Source of the DNA: RPQJ01 sp963777725
Lineage (GTDB): Bacteria; Pseudomonadota; Gammaproteobacteria; Steroidobacterales; Steroidobacteraceae
Assembly: GCA_963777725.1 (NCBI GenBank)
Contig: CAVZRR010000011.1
Span: 1 to 64,000, forward strand
Direction: 5' to 3'
Length of the DNA: 64,000 bases
Part shown: piece by piece, positions 1-9,711 of the stretch
How the letters are laid out: every line of letters starts with the position of its first letter
Position numbering within the stretch: the stretch's first letter is position 1
Notes under the pieces: generated by a model
What the model saw: only the letters and a program-made list of their open reading frames with translations
What the model was told of the DNA's origin: nothing
Database searches by the model: none
Made by a program: the position numbers and the translations under genes

Positions 1-1061
1 CGGCCTCGAGCGTGAGGCCGGCCTGCAGCTTGTCGCGTTCCGAGGGCGGGCGCGCGCGATGCCAATCGAGCGTGGCGCGCACGGTGTCCTCGAGCGGCGT
101 GAAGCGCAGGCCTGCGGCGACCGCGCGAGCGGAACTGACGAGCGCTGCACCGGCCGTGGGCCCGACGGGCGGGCGCCAGATCGGCAGGCCGGGTCCGTCG
201 AGCACGCCCTGGGCCTTGAGGAACTCGGCGTCCGCCCAGTGCACCTTCGTGCTTGGCGCCGGTCACGTCGCGGCTGGTCTCGAGCAGCTGCCCGATCGTG
301 GCAAATCCCGGCGGCGAGCAGGCATTGAAGACACCCCGATGCGGAGTCGTGGCGCACGCGTTCACGAAGCGCGCGAGATCGCGCACGTCGAGGTACTGGA
401 TCGGATCGTCGGACGTGCCGGGCGCGAGCATGTCGCCGCCCTGCGACATGCGCCAGGGCCAGTACGTGAACCGGTCGGTGTCGTCGCCGGGACCGACGAG
501 GTACGTAGGCCGCACGATCGTGTAGCGACCGTCGAAGTCCGTCCGCACGACGTTCTCGCAGAGTGCTTTCAACCCGCCGTAGGTGTCCCGGCGCACTTCC
601 TCGACGGTCGGGTCGGCGAGCACCTTGAGCGGCGCATCCTCGGTCACGCCCGGAGCGGAAAGATCCGCGTACACCGCGACCGTGGAGATGAACAGGTAGT
701 GGCGCACCCGCTCGCGCAGCAGCTCGGTGGTCAGGCGGACATGCCGCGGCACGTAGCCGGAGTTGTCGATGACCACGTCCCAGTCGCGGCCCTTGAGTGA
801 ATCGAGCTGGCCGTCGCGGTCGCCGAGCAGCGTCTCGACGCCGGGCGTCGGCTGAGCCTGGCTCTTGCCGCGATTGAAGAGCGTCACCGCGTGACCGTGC
901 GCCAGCGCCTCGCGGACGAAGTGCGGGCCGATGAACCCCGTGCCACCGAGGATCAGGATGCGCAGCTCGCCGTCGCGCACAGGCTTCGCTGGCTCGCTGC
1001 GCGCGAGGCTCGCAGGAACGGCGAATGCCGCCGCCGACAGCAGAAGTTCGCGCCTGTTCAT
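1..1061 (-). CDS. NAD-dependent epimerase/dehydratase family protein, Tat-type signal, 3' end outside window
   Basis: Extended short-chain dehydrogenase (epimerase) fold. A twin-arginine-type leader (MNRRELLLSAAAF) is followed by the Rossmann motif GGTGFIG near residue 41 and a YGGLK sequence that fits the YxxxK catalytic pair. The twin arginines suggest export as a folded protein, which is unusual for a nucleotide-binding epimerase but known in some families of this fold. The reading frame breaks near 252-257: removing one G there restores a continuation KVHWADAEFLKAQGV that runs to the window edge. Substrate is unknown. The gene lies just after murB on the same strand and may be co-transcribed with it. 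Confidence 0.75.
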   Translation of the reverse strand, partial: MNRRELLLSAAAFAVPASLARSEPAKPVRDGELRILILGGTGFIGPHFVREALAHGHAVTLFNRGKSQAQPTPGVETLLGDRDGQLDSLKGRDWDVVIDNSGYVPRHVRLTTELLRERVRHYLFISTVAVYADLSAPGVTEDAPLKVLADPTVEEVRRDTYGGLKALCENVVRTDFDGRYTIVRPTYLVGPGDDTDRFTYWPWRMSQGGDMLAPGTSDDPIQYLDVRDLARFVNACATTPHRGVFNACSPPGFATIGQLLETSRDVTGAKHEGALGGRRVPQGPGRARRTRPADLAPARRAHGRCSARQFRSRGRRRPALHAARGHRARHARLASRAPALGTRQAAGRPHARG

Positions 1062-1080
1062 GGTCGTCGCTCCCGTTCGA

Positions 1081-2122
1081 TTACCACCGAGCGCCGACGA
1101 TACGCGGCTCGGGCTCGAGCCGCACGCCGAACCGCTGCTCCACGGAGTCTGCGACACGCCGCGCCAGTGCCAGCAATTCCGTGCCGCTCGCCGTTGCCGT
1201 GGTTCACGAGCACCAACGCGTGCTGCGCCGAAATGCCGGCGTCGCCGTCGCGATATCCGCGCCAGCCGCAGCTTTCGATCAACCAGGCGGCCGACAGCTT
1301 GCTGCGGCCCTCGCCGGCTGGATGGACGGGCGCCTCTGGATACCCGGCTCGGATCCGCGCCGCCAGCGTGCCGTCGACGACCGGGTTCTTGAAGAAGCTG
1401 CCGGCGTTGCCGATCACGGCCGGGTCCGGCAGCTTGCGGCGCCGCAGCCGACGCACTGCATCGGCCACCTGCTGCGGCGTCGGATCCGCGGTGACGCCTC
1501 GTGCGGCGAGTTCCTCGCGGACACCTGCGTAGTCGAGCCGCGGACGAGCTCGGCGGGCGAGACGGAACTCGACGGCGGTGACGATCCATCGCTCTGGATC
1601 GCGCTTGAACACGCTGTCGCGATACGCGAACGCGCACTGCCGCGTGTCCAGCCGGTCGAACCGGCCGGTGTGCCGATCCCACGCCTCGACGGTGGCGATC
1701 GACTCCGCGACCTCCGCGCCATAGGCGCCGATGTTCTGGATTGGCGCGGCGCCGACGAGCCCGGGGATCAGCGCCAGGTTCTCGAGCCCGGCGAGGCCCC
1801 GCGCCAGTACCCAGTCGACCAGCGCGTCCCAGCCGGCGCCGGCCTCGGCGCGCACCAGCGCGGTCGAGCCATCGTCATCGAGCGCGCGTACGCGGTCGAA
1901 AGCCGTGCGCAGGATCAGGCCCGGGAAGTCCGCGGCGAACAGCACGTTGCTGCCTTCGCCGAGCACCATCACCGGGGCTCCGCTCACGACGGGCAAGGCG
2001 AGCACGGCCGGGATCGCCGCGGCGTCGCGCACCTCGGCCAGCCACCGCGCGTTCGCCGCCACGCCGAACGTGTTGAGCGGGGCGAGCGCGGCGTGTTCGA
2101 CGAGCGTGTAAGCCTCGGGCAT
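1081..2122 (-). CDS. murB: UDP-N-acetylenolpyruvoylglucosamine reductase (MurB), one frame break near the 3' end
   Basis: NADPH/FAD-dependent reduction of the enolpyruvyl group to make UDP-MurNAc, a cytoplasmic step of peptidoglycan synthesis. The FAD-binding motifs LGEGSNVLF and IPGLVGAAPIQNIGAYG and the substrate/catalytic stretch GNAGSFFKNPVV are all present, so this is a type I MurB. The frame breaks near 1184-1192. Deleting one G restores GTELLALARRVADSV and a C-terminus ending RIVGARW at 1081, giving about 346 residues against 342 in E. coli. Without the repair the frame runs into nonsense. ATG at 2122 fits the family N-terminus (LNTFGV follows soon after). Confidence 0.93.
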
Positions 2123-2143
2123 CAGTGGCTCTGCATCCGGCGC

Positions 2144-2680
2144 TCAGTCGAGCTCGTAGAGCACGACGAGGTGACCGTCGGGGTCGGTGAATGCGAGTTC
2201 GTTGAATTCGCGGCCCTCGACGGTCTTCGAGCGGCGCGGCTCGACGACGTCGAGGCCGGCGGCCTTCAGCCGCGCGTGCACCGCGTCGAAGTCCTCGACG
2301 CGGATGACCGGAGAGGAGGTCACGATCGGGCCCGGTGCCGGCAGCTCGATCCCGGTGACCTCGGTCAGCGCCAGCGCGCGAATCTCGGTCGCACTGTCGA
2401 GGGTGCAGAAGCGCAGCCTGGCCTGCGCCGGCAGCCGGAAGACCGGATACGAGTACGACTGCGGGCTCGACTGCGACACCTGCGCGTTGCGGAAGCCGAG
2501 GATGTCGCGGTAGACGGCGAGCGAGCGGTCGAGATCGCGCACCAGCAGGTTGACGCGCTTCAGTGCCACTTCGCGGACCGCAGCCTCGTCGGCGGCATGA
2601 ACCGAGCCGCTCAAGAGCGTGCATGCGAGCACCATGACCCACGCGACACGGGGCGAGGCGAGGGCATCGTAAAGCTTCAT
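2144..2680 (-). CDS. Exported VOC (glyoxalase/bleomycin-resistance fold) protein
   Basis: 178 residues: a signal peptide (cut probably after SGSVHA) followed by one vicinal-oxygen-chelate domain. It begins VALKRVNLLVRDLDRSLAVY and ends FTDPDGHLVVLYELD, the usual first and last strands of the fold. VOC proteins bind a metal and act as glyoxalases, dioxygenases or binding proteins, so the reaction cannot be assigned. The likely periplasmic location is less common for the family. ATG at 2680 was chosen because it opens directly into the signal peptide. The gene is divergent from the glutamine-synthetase-like gene with an 84-base gap and lies 21 bases upstream of murB. Confidence 0.8.
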   Translation of the reverse strand: MKLYDALASPRVAWVMVLACTLLSGSVHAADEAAVREVALKRVNLLVRDLDRSLAVYRDILGFRNAQVSQSSPQSYSYPVFRLPAQARLRFCTLDSATEIRALALTEVTGIELPAPGPIVTSSPVIRVEDFDAVHARLKAAGLDVVEPRRSKTVEGREFNELAFTDPDGHLVVLYELD

Positions 2681-2764
2681 GCAGGTCTCCGGGCGGCTGG
2701 GTCCGCGAGCTTGCCACTGCCGACGCGGTTCCGTCACTATGCCGCGGCCACGGAGTTCAACGGC

Positions 2765-4153
2765 ATGAATGACCCTGCAACGAGCGCCTCCGGCCTCGGG
2801 CGACCCGAGGAGGCGCGCGCTTTCCTCGAGCGCAACCCGGACATCGAGGCCGTGCAGCTCGTGATCACCGACGCGAACGGCGTCGGCCGCGGCAAGAACG
2901 TCGCGCGCGAAGAACTCGACGCGCTCTACGGCCCGGGTCGCAACGTCGCGGGTTCGATCCTCGGCCTCGACGTGACGGGCGAGGACGTCGAGGAGACGGG
3001 TCTCGTCTGGTCGGTCGGCGACGCCGACCAGTGCTGCAGGCCGGTCGCCGGCTCGCTCGCGCGCGCGACGTGGCTCGCGCGCCCGACTGCGCAGGTGCTC
3101 GGCACGATGTTCGAGCTCGATGGCCAGCCGGCGCGGGCCGATCCGCGCCACGTGCTCGCGCGGGTCGTGAACCGCTTGCAGACGCACGGACTCACGCCCG
3201 TCGTCGCGGTCGAGCTCGAGTTCTACCTGTTGCAGCGGGAGGCGGACGGGCGGTTGCAACCCGCGCGCGGCCTGCTGTCGGGCGCCCGCAGCGCGCGCAT
3301 CGATGCCTACGGACTCGGTCGCCTCGACGACATGTCGCCGTTGTTCGATGACCTCTATGCCGCGGCGCGCACGCTCGGCCTGCCGGTTCGCACGCTGATG
3401 TCGGAGTACGCGCCCGGCCAGTTCGAGATCACGCTCGAGCATCGCGCCGATGCGCTGCGTGCGGTGGACGAAGCCGTGATGTTCAAGCGGGCCGTGCGCG
3501 GCGTCGCGGCCCGCCACGGCTGCATCGCCTGCTTCATGGCCAAGCCGTTCACCGAGCTCGCGGGCGCGGGCATGCACCTGCACGCGAGCCTCGCGGACGC
3601 CGCGGGTCGCAACGTGTTCGCCGACGAGGCTCCCGCCGGATCGCCACTGCTGCGGAACGCGATCGGCGGCCTGCGCGAAACGATGGCCGACGGCATGGCA
3701 GTCTTTGCGCCGCACGCCAATTCCTATCGCCGCTTCCGCGCGATGAGTTACGCGCCCGTCGCCTCGACCTGGGGCGTCAACAACCGCACGGTCAGCCTGC
3801 GCGTGCCGGCGGGTCCGCCGTCGAGCCGGCACGTCGAGCATCGCGTCGCCGGCGCGGACGCGAATCCGTACCTCGTTGCCGCCGTCGTGCTCGCGGCGAT
3901 GCTGCGCGGCATCGAGCGCACATCCGATCCAGGCCCGCCGATCGAGGGCAACGGCTACGCGCAAGCGACGGCGGACGGGCTGCCGACCCAGTGGCACGCC
4001 GCGCTCGAGCGTGCTGCACGGTCCGAATTTCTCGGCGATGCGCTCGGCGCGGGCTTTCTCGACGTGTTCCTCGCGCTGAAGCGTCGCGAGTGCGAAAAGT
4101 TCGGCGCGCTCGTGACGGACAGCGATTACGCGTGGTACCTCGACAGTGTTTGA
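2765..4153 (+). CDS. Glutamine synthetase family protein (gamma-glutamyl-amine ligase-like)
   Basis: 462 residues with the glutamine synthetase catalytic domain. It shows AGAGMHLHASL (the GxGMHxH ATP/metal motif), ELEFYLL, FEITLEHRADAL, and the ATP-binding run STWGVNNRTVSLRVP. An N-terminal beta-grasp-like part (VQLVITDANGVGRGKNV) replaces the longer one of housekeeping GlnA. This pattern fits the GlnA3/PuuA-type enzymes that ligate glutamate to amines such as putrescine more than ammonia-assimilating GlnA, but the substrate is an inference. No polyamine pathway genes are adjacent. The frame stays open far upstream, but the ATG at 2765 matches the family start and the coding divergence from the VOC gene. 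Confidence 0.85.
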   Translation: MNDPATSASGLGRPEEARAFLERNPDIEAVQLVITDANGVGRGKNVAREELDALYGPGRNVAGSILGLDVTGEDVEETGLVWSVGDADQCCRPVAGSLARATWLARPTAQVLGTMFELDGQPARADPRHVLARVVNRLQTHGLTPVVAVELEFYLLQREADGRLQPARGLLSGARSARIDAYGLGRLDDMSPLFDDLYAAARTLGLPVRTLMSEYAPGQFEITLEHRADALRAVDEAVMFKRAVRGVAARHGCIACFMAKPFTELAGAGMHLHASLADAAGRNVFADEAPAGSPLLRNAIGGLRETMADGMAVFAPHANSYRRFRAMSYAPVASTWGVNNRTVSLRVPAGPPSSRHVEHRVAGADANPYLVAAVVLAAMLRGIERTSDPGPPIEGNGYAQATADGLPTQWHAALERAARSEFLGDALGAGFLDVFLALKRRECEKFGALVTDSDYAWYLDSV

Positions 4154-4369
4154 ACGCACGCGACATAAGCCGGCCACGGGGCGCGAGGTGCATTAAGTCA
4201 GGTGGATCGCCTCGTTTGTGAGAGTTGAATCAACGTGATCCGGGGGCGGTGTGCGGAGAATGCGCCCACACCCGCCGAACACCGACCCCGAGGTCCATCG
4301 CCCGTGACCAGCTTCCCGAACCGCAGTGCCGCCCGCAGTGCCAGTCTCTCGAGCAGGAAGTCGCCACCC

Positions 4370-5176
4370 GTGACCGTACACCTTCGCAAAATGTATGTGG
4401 ACTGCCGCTACGGGCAGCTGCACATGCACACCGCTTTCCCGTCCAACGGCGGCTTCGACGAGCTGACGCCGCTCGTCTGCCTGCACCCGAGCCCGCTGTC
4501 GGGGCGCGTGTTCCGCGCGCTGCTGGCGGAGCTCGGCCAGCAGCGCAGCGTCTACGCGCCGGACCTGCCGGGCTGCGGCGAATCGGACGCGCCGGCATCG
4601 CCGCCTGCGATCGCCGACTACGCGGCCGCAGTGGGCGACCTGCTCGACACGCTGCGCCTGCGGCAGGTGGACTTGCTCGGCTACCAGTCCGGGTCGCTCG
4701 CGGCCGCGGAGCTGGCCGTGGCCCGGCCCGACCAGGTGCGTCGCGTGATCCTGGCCAGTGTGCCCGTGTTCGATGCGAAGGAGCGCGAGACGTACAACTC
4801 GCGGCCGTGGCCGGCCCGCGCCCGCGAAGACGGCGGGCACCTCGTCGAGGAGTGGCAGCGGATCCGTCGCTCGCGCGGCGTCAACGCGCCGCTGGCCCGG
4901 CTCAGCGAAGATCTCGGCACGGCATTGCGGGCAGGCGAGTCGGCCGCCTGGGGTCCCGCCGCGGCCGCCAACTATCCGGCCGGCGAGCGCTTGCCGTTGC
5001 TGCGACAACCCACGCTCGTGCTGCGGCCGAAGGATGAGTTCTGGGACATGACCGCGCGGGCCGACGGCTTGCTCTCTGAGGCGCGTCGCGTCGACCTCGA
5101 GGGCCACAACGGCGGGCTGTTCGACACCGGCGCGGCCGACGTCGCCCGCTACGCGCGGGAATTCCTCGATCGCTGA
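4370..5176 (+). CDS. Alpha/beta hydrolase fold protein with unusual nucleophile elbow
   Basis: About 268 residues with an alpha/beta-hydrolase fold: oxyanion region CLHPSPLSGRVF, DLPGCGESDAP, and a late LEGHNGGLF that can supply the catalytic histidine. The nucleophile elbow, usually GxSxG, reads LLGYQSGSLAA, so glutamine sits where serine is expected and the serine is one residue late. It may be a non-hydrolytic or atypical member. GTG at 4370 is preferred because an AGGAAG lies nine bases upstream; ATG at 4391 is an alternative. The 3' end overlaps the convergent MFS gene by 28 bases. Confidence 0.7.
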   Translation: MTVHLRKMYVDCRYGQLHMHTAFPSNGGFDELTPLVCLHPSPLSGRVFRALLAELGQQRSVYAPDLPGCGESDAPASPPAIADYAAAVGDLLDTLRLRQVDLLGYQSGSLAAAELAVARPDQVRRVILASVPVFDAKERETYNSRPWPARAREDGGHLVEEWQRIRRSRGVNAPLARLSEDLGTALRAGESAAWGPAAAANYPAGERLPLLRQPTLVLRPKDEFWDMTARADGLLSEARRVDLEGHNGGLFDTGAADVARYAREFLDR

Positions 5177-6325
5177 CCGGGCCACGCCAGCAGCGCGAGC
5201 CCGAACAGCAGCAGCGGCGCGAGCGCTGCGAAGTTGAGCGTGCGCCAGCCGAGCGCGTGAATCGCGGGCCCGGCCAGCAGTGACGCGAGCGCCTGGGTCC
5301 CGAACACCGAGAACTCGTTGACGGCCTGCGCGCGGAAGCGCTCGGCGGGGCGGTAGGTCGTCGTGAGCAGCGCCGTGCCGGCGACGAACAGCAGGTTCCA
5401 GCCGATCCCGAGCAGCACCAGCCCCCACCAGTAGTGCATCAGGTCGTGGCCCGAGCTCGCGATCGCGACGCAGGCCAGCATCAGCAAGGCGCCTGCGGTC
5501 ATGCCGGCGCGGGCGCCGATGCGCCCGATCAGCCGGCCGCTCACCAGCGACGGCCCGTACATCGCCAGCAGGTGACTCTGGATCACCCAGGCCGTGTCGG
5601 CGTCGGAGTGGTGGTCGTGCACGTGCATGCTGATCGGCGTCGCGGTCATGATGAAGCTCATCACCGCATACGAGACGACGGCGGCGCCCACGGCGATCAG
5701 GTACAGCGGTTGCCGGACGACCTCCGGCAACGGTCGCGCGTCACCCGCGTCCGCCGTCTGGGCGTGCGCGGGAGGCGGTGAGTATCCCGCCAGCGTGATC
5801 GCGGCCGCGATGCACAGCACAGCCACGCCGATGAACGAGCCCGCGTACTCGTGCCCGGGCACCAGATCCTTGAGCGCCAGCGCGATCTGCGGGCCGATCG
5901 CCGCGGCCACCAGCGTGCCGATCATCACCATCGAGACCGCCTGGCTCACCTTGCCCGGCGGCACGCTCTCCGCTGCCGCGAAGCGCTGCTGTTGCTGGAA
6001 CGCGAGATTGGCGCCGAGCACCAGCGTCGCCGCGCACAACAGCCAGAAGCTCGCCTGCACGACGGCCCACGCGACCGCCAGCGCGGCCACGTGCAGCCAG
6101 CAGCGCGCTGGCGATGAAGGCGTTGCGACGCCCGATGCGCTCCATGATCAACGCCGCCGGGATCGCGGTGAGGGCGAGCCCCACGACCGTGAGCGACACC
6201 GGCAGCGTCGCGATCTGCGGCAGCGGCGCCAGTTCGCTGCCGATGATCCCGCCGAGCAGGAAGATCGTCATCATGCCGGCGGCCGAGAGCGCCTGCGCGA
6301 GCGACAGCACGTAGACGTTGCGCAT
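5149..6325 (-). CDS. Major facilitator superfamily transporter, one frame break
   Basis: About 391 residues after repair, with some twelve hydrophobic segments. The N-terminal half carries the MFS loop 2-3 signature as MERIGRRNAF and the C-terminal half repeats it as SGRLIGRIGARAGM. The cytoplasmic histidine-rich stretch HVHDHHSDADTAW in the middle is uncommon and could bind a metal. The frame breaks near 6095-6100: removing one G joins IASALLL to HVAALAVAWAVV. Substrate is unknown. The downstream small membrane gene starts a new frame and lies upstream of this one on the same strand with only six bases between, so the two are probably co-transcribed. Confidence 0.8.
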
Positions 6326-6331
6326 GGCGAA

Positions 6332-6762
6332 TCAGGCGTAGCGGTGCCACGCGAGGGCGCAGAGCAATCCGATCGAGAGGCAGGTGAACAGCCACTCGAC
6401 CGCATGGGCGGCCACGACGCGCCCCGGCCCGGGCCAGCGCAGCGCGAGCGTCGCCAGCGCCGGCACCACGAGCGCGAGCCAGCAGAGCACGCCGTAGATC
6501 AACCCGACTGCGTACCACGGCAGGCCGACCAGCGCGATCAAGCCCCAGCTCAACCAGAACACGAAGCCGAGCACGGCGCCGGCGGCGGCGCGCAGCGCGC
6601 TGGCCAGCACGATCTGCGCGACAGTGTCCTGGCGCGGCGCCTCGAGCCGCCGCGCCGTCGCGAGGCAGCCAGATACGCGGTGACGAGCCCGCTCCACAGC
6701 ACCCCGGCGAGCCCGCCGGCCACCCCGGCGAACACCGTCATCCACAGTTCGAGGCGTGGCAC
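6332..6762 (-). CDS. Small hypothetical membrane protein, one frame break
   Basis: About 143 residues with four likely membrane helices, opening MPRLELWMTVFAGVAGGLAG from a GTG at 6762 and ending CALAWHRYA. The frame breaks near 6655-6665; adding one base joins VTAYLAA to ARRLEAPRQDTVAQIV. No family is recognised. It sits between the class V aminotransferase-like gene (11 bases upstream) and the MFS transporter (6 bases downstream) on the same strand. The three probably form one transcript, and the protein may be an accessory of the transporter, but that is inference only. Confidence 0.55.
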
Positions 6763-6773
6763 CGGGCCTCCGC

Positions 6774-8024
6774 TCAGAGCTGGCTGCGCAATGCGTTCGC
6801 GCAGCGATCGAGCTGCGCGTGCTGGTTGCTGGGATGCACGCTGATGCGGATCGCGTCGAAGGCCGGGCCCTGGGCGACGTGCGCGACGACGACGTTGTGT
6901 TCCAGCGCGAGCGCGCGCGCAACGTCAGCGTGCGACCGGTGCGGAATGCGCAGCGACACGATCCCGGTCCCGAGTGCCGGGTGCGCAGGGGAGACCACCT
7001 CGACGCCCGGCAGCGCGGCGAGTTGCAGCCGCAGGTAGGCGGCGAGCTCGCGGATCCGGGCGCCGATGCGGGCGCGGTTGACGGCCTGCTGGAACTCGAG
7101 CGCGATCCCGAGCCCGTCGATCGCGGGTCCGAGATGGCGTCCGGACGCGCCGTAACGTGCCTGCGCGCCGGATTCGCCCGCGCTTTCGGTCGTCGGCCAG
7201 AGTCGCGCCTGCGCATCGCGCCGGACGTACAGCGCGCCGATGCCCCACGACGCGTTCACCCAGCGATGGAACGCCGTCGCATAGGCGTCGCAGCCGAGGT
7301 CGGCCAGCCGTGAATCGACGTGGCCGGGCGCCATGGCCCCGTCCACGATCGTGAAAATGCCGTTCGAACGGGCGAGCGCACAGATTTCCCGCACCGGCAT
7401 CAGCGTGCCGTCGGTGGCCTGCACGTGGGACACGAGCAGGACCTTGGTGCGCGGCGTGATCGCTCCGGCGTAGCGGCCGAGGATCGCCTCGGGGGCCGCG
7501 GGCACGCCGACCTGCGGCAGCTCGACGAGCTTGATCCCGCGCCGTGCCGCCTCGATCCGCCAGGGGCCCAGTGCAGCCGGGCGCTCGTGCGAGCTTGCGA
7601 GCACCTCGTCGCCCGGTTGCAGGTCGAGTCCGCGAGCCGCGATGCCGAGCGCCTCGGCCGAACCGGTCGTGAACGCGATCTCGTCGGGGTCGCCGCCCAG
7701 GAAGGTCGCGACGGCACCCAGCGCGCCGCGCAACGTCTCCGCGCCGAGCACCGAGGCCTGGTAGCGGCGGAAATCGTGGCTCTGGCGTTCCCGGCTGCGG
7801 TACTCGCGCGCCATCACGGCGCGCAGCGACGGCCCGGAACCCGCCGTGTCCAGCCACGCGAGGTCCGGGTCGAGCACGAGTTGCGCGCGCACCCAGTTCC
7901 ACAGCTCGCGTGATCCGGCCGGGACGTTCGCCGAGGTGAAGGTCTGGGCGCCCGACAAAGAGGGCAGCAATGCGCTGGCGCCGAGGGCGCCGATCAGCGC
8001 CCGGCGTGAAACGAGATCGTTCAT
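6774..8024 (-). CDS. Tat-exported class V aminotransferase-fold protein lacking the PLP lysine
   Basis: 416 residues. A twin-arginine leader (SRRALIGALGASALLPSLSGA) precedes a fold-type I, class V aminotransferase domain of the isopenicillin-N-epimerase-like group: FTTGSAEALGIAARGL, VSHVQATDGTLMPV and TIVDGAMAPGHVD (the PLP-ring aspartate region). In this group PLP forms a Schiff base with the lysine of an HKW motif after the DAYAT stretch. Here the codons read H-R-W (CGC, arginine), so the canonical aldimine lysine is missing although the rest of the site is kept. It may be a binding protein or use PLP differently. ATG at 8024 opens directly into the leader. Confidence 0.8.
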   Translation of the reverse strand: MNDLVSRRALIGALGASALLPSLSGAQTFTSANVPAGSRELWNWVRAQLVLDPDLAWLDTAGSGPSLRAVMAREYRSRERQSHDFRRYQASVLGAETLRGALGAVATFLGGDPDEIAFTTGSAEALGIAARGLDLQPGDEVLASSHERPAALGPWRIEAARRGIKLVELPQVGVPAAPEAILGRYAGAITPRTKVLLVSHVQATDGTLMPVREICALARSNGIFTIVDGAMAPGHVDSRLADLGCDAYATAFHRWVNASWGIGALYVRRDAQARLWPTTESAGESGAQARYGASGRHLGPAIDGLGIALEFQQAVNRARIGARIRELAAYLRLQLAALPGVEVVSPAHPALGTGIVSLRIPHRSHADVARALALEHNVVVAHVAQGPAFDAIRISVHPSNQHAQLDRCANALRSQL

Positions 8025-8175
8025 GTCTGTGCCGCGGTCGTGGACGGGGCGCGAGGACGCTCCTGCGCGTGCGAAGTATGCGGGGTGCCGCCGCAAAGTT
8101 GAAGCCACGGCGCGCGGCCCGCGCGGCGCTTTCCTGCTAACGTAGGCGGCGATCCCCCGAGGCCCGTGAACCCCC

Positions 8176-9693
8176 ATGCAAGAGCGCTACATCGAACGCA
8201 TCCTCAAGGCGCGCGTCTACGACGTCGCGATCGAGTCGCCGCTCGAGGCTGCCCCGCGGCTGTCGCGACGCCTCGGCAACCGGATCCTGTTCAAGCGCGA
8301 GGACCTGCAGCCCGTCTTCTCGTTCAAGCTGCGCGGCGCGTACAACAAGATCTCTCATCTCTCGGACACCGTTGCGCGGCGCGGCGTCATCTGCGCATCG
8401 GCCGGCAACCACGCGCAGGGCGTGGCGCTCGCGGCGCGTCGCCGCGGCATCCCGGCCGTCATCGTGATGCCGCAGACGACGCCGAACATCAAGGTGCAGG
8501 CCGTGCTCGACCTCGGCGGCGAGGTGATCCTGCACGGCGACGATTTCGACCACGCCTACGAGCACGCGGTGGAGGTGGCGCGCGAGCGCAGCCTGACGTT
8601 CATCCACCCGTTCGACGACCCGGACGTGATCGCCGGGCAGGGCACGATCGGCATGGAGATCCTGCGCCAGCACTCCGGGACGATCGACGCGATCTTCGTG
8701 CCGATCGGCGGCGGCGGCCTGATCGCGGGCATCGCGGCTTACGTGAAATCGCTCTATCCGCAGATCCGCATCGTCGGCGTCGAGCCCGAGGACGCGGCCA
8801 GCATGCACGACTCGCTGCTGGCCCGCAGGCGCGTGACGCTCGAGCGCGTCGGCATCTTCGCGGACGGCGTCGCGGTTCGCCGCGTCGGCGAGGAGACGTT
8901 CCGGCTCGCGCAGCAGTACGTCGACGAGGTGATCCTGGTCTCGACCGACGAGATCTGCGCCGCGATCCAGGACATCTTCGAGGACAACCGCACGATCGCC
9001 GAGCCGGCCGGCGCGCTCGCGGTCGCCGGCATCAAGAAGTACTGCGCGCGCGAGTCGTGCAGCGAGCGCACGCTGATCGCGCTCAATTGCGGTGCCAACA
9101 TCAACTTCGACCGGCTGCGGCACGTCGCCGAGCGCGCCGACATCGGCGCCGGGCGCGAGGCGCTGCTCGCGGTCGAGATCCCGGAGGAACCGGGCAGCTT
9201 CCTGCGCTTCTGCCAGCTGCTCGGCCGGCGCAGCGTCACCGAGTTCAACTACCGTTACGACGACGCGAGCTCGGCGCGCATCTTCGTCGGCATCTCGCTG
9301 CACGAGGGATCCCGCGAGAAGGCGGCGCTGCTCGCGCAGCTGGCGGACGCCGGCTATCGCGTGTTCGACATGAGCGATGACGAGATGGCGAAGCTGCACG
9401 TGCGCTACATGGTGGGTGGCCACGCGCACGGGCTCGAGCACGAGCGGCTGTTCCGCTTCGAGTTCCCGGAGCGCCCGGGTGCGCTGCTCAAGTTCCTGCA
9501 GGCGATCGGCTCGCGCTGGAACATCAGCCTGTTCCACTACCGCAACCACGGTTCCGACTACGGGCGCGTGCTTGCGGGCGTGCAGGTGGCGCCCGCCGAC
9601 GCGGAGGAGTTCGCGCTGCACCTGCGCGACCTGCAGTACGCGTTCACCGAGGAAACCGCCAATCCCGCCTACCGGATGTTCCTCGGCGGCTGA
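8176..9693 (+). CDS. ilvA: Threonine dehydratase (biosynthetic type, two ACT-like domains)
   Basis: 505 residues. PLP-dependent deamination of threonine to 2-oxobutyrate, the first step towards isoleucine. The N-terminal catalytic domain shows the PLP lysine in SFKLRGAYNK, the asparagine loop SAGNHAQGVA, and the phosphate-binding glycine loop PIGGGGLIAG. The C-terminal third has two regulatory ACT-like units (EEPGSFLRFCQLLG and ERPGALLKFLQAIG) that confer isoleucine feedback in the biosynthetic enzyme and are absent from catabolic TdcB, so ilvA is preferred. Length matches E. coli IlvA (514). It is divergent from the aminotransferase-like gene. No ilv genes are adjacent. Confidence 0.93.
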   Translation: MQERYIERILKARVYDVAIESPLEAAPRLSRRLGNRILFKREDLQPVFSFKLRGAYNKISHLSDTVARRGVICASAGNHAQGVALAARRRGIPAVIVMPQTTPNIKVQAVLDLGGEVILHGDDFDHAYEHAVEVARERSLTFIHPFDDPDVIAGQGTIGMEILRQHSGTIDAIFVPIGGGGLIAGIAAYVKSLYPQIRIVGVEPEDAASMHDSLLARRRVTLERVGIFADGVAVRRVGEETFRLAQQYVDEVILVSTDEICAAIQDIFEDNRTIAEPAGALAVAGIKKYCARESCSERTLIALNCGANINFDRLRHVAERADIGAGREALLAVEIPEEPGSFLRFCQLLGRRSVTEFNYRYDDASSARIFVGISLHEGSREKAALLAQLADAGYRVFDMSDDEMAKLHVRYMVGGHAHGLEHERLFRFEFPERPGALLKFLQAIGSRWNISLFHYRNHGSDYGRVLAGVQVAPADAEEFALHLRDLQYAFTEETANPAYRMFLGG

Positions 9694-9711
9694 GCCGAAC
9701 GGCGCCGCTGC

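Noticed and set aside
1025..2764. The glutamine-synthetase-like frame stays open for about 1.7 kb upstream
   Set aside because: That stretch is antisense to murB and the VOC gene; high GC keeps shadow frames open. The family N-terminus starts at 2765.
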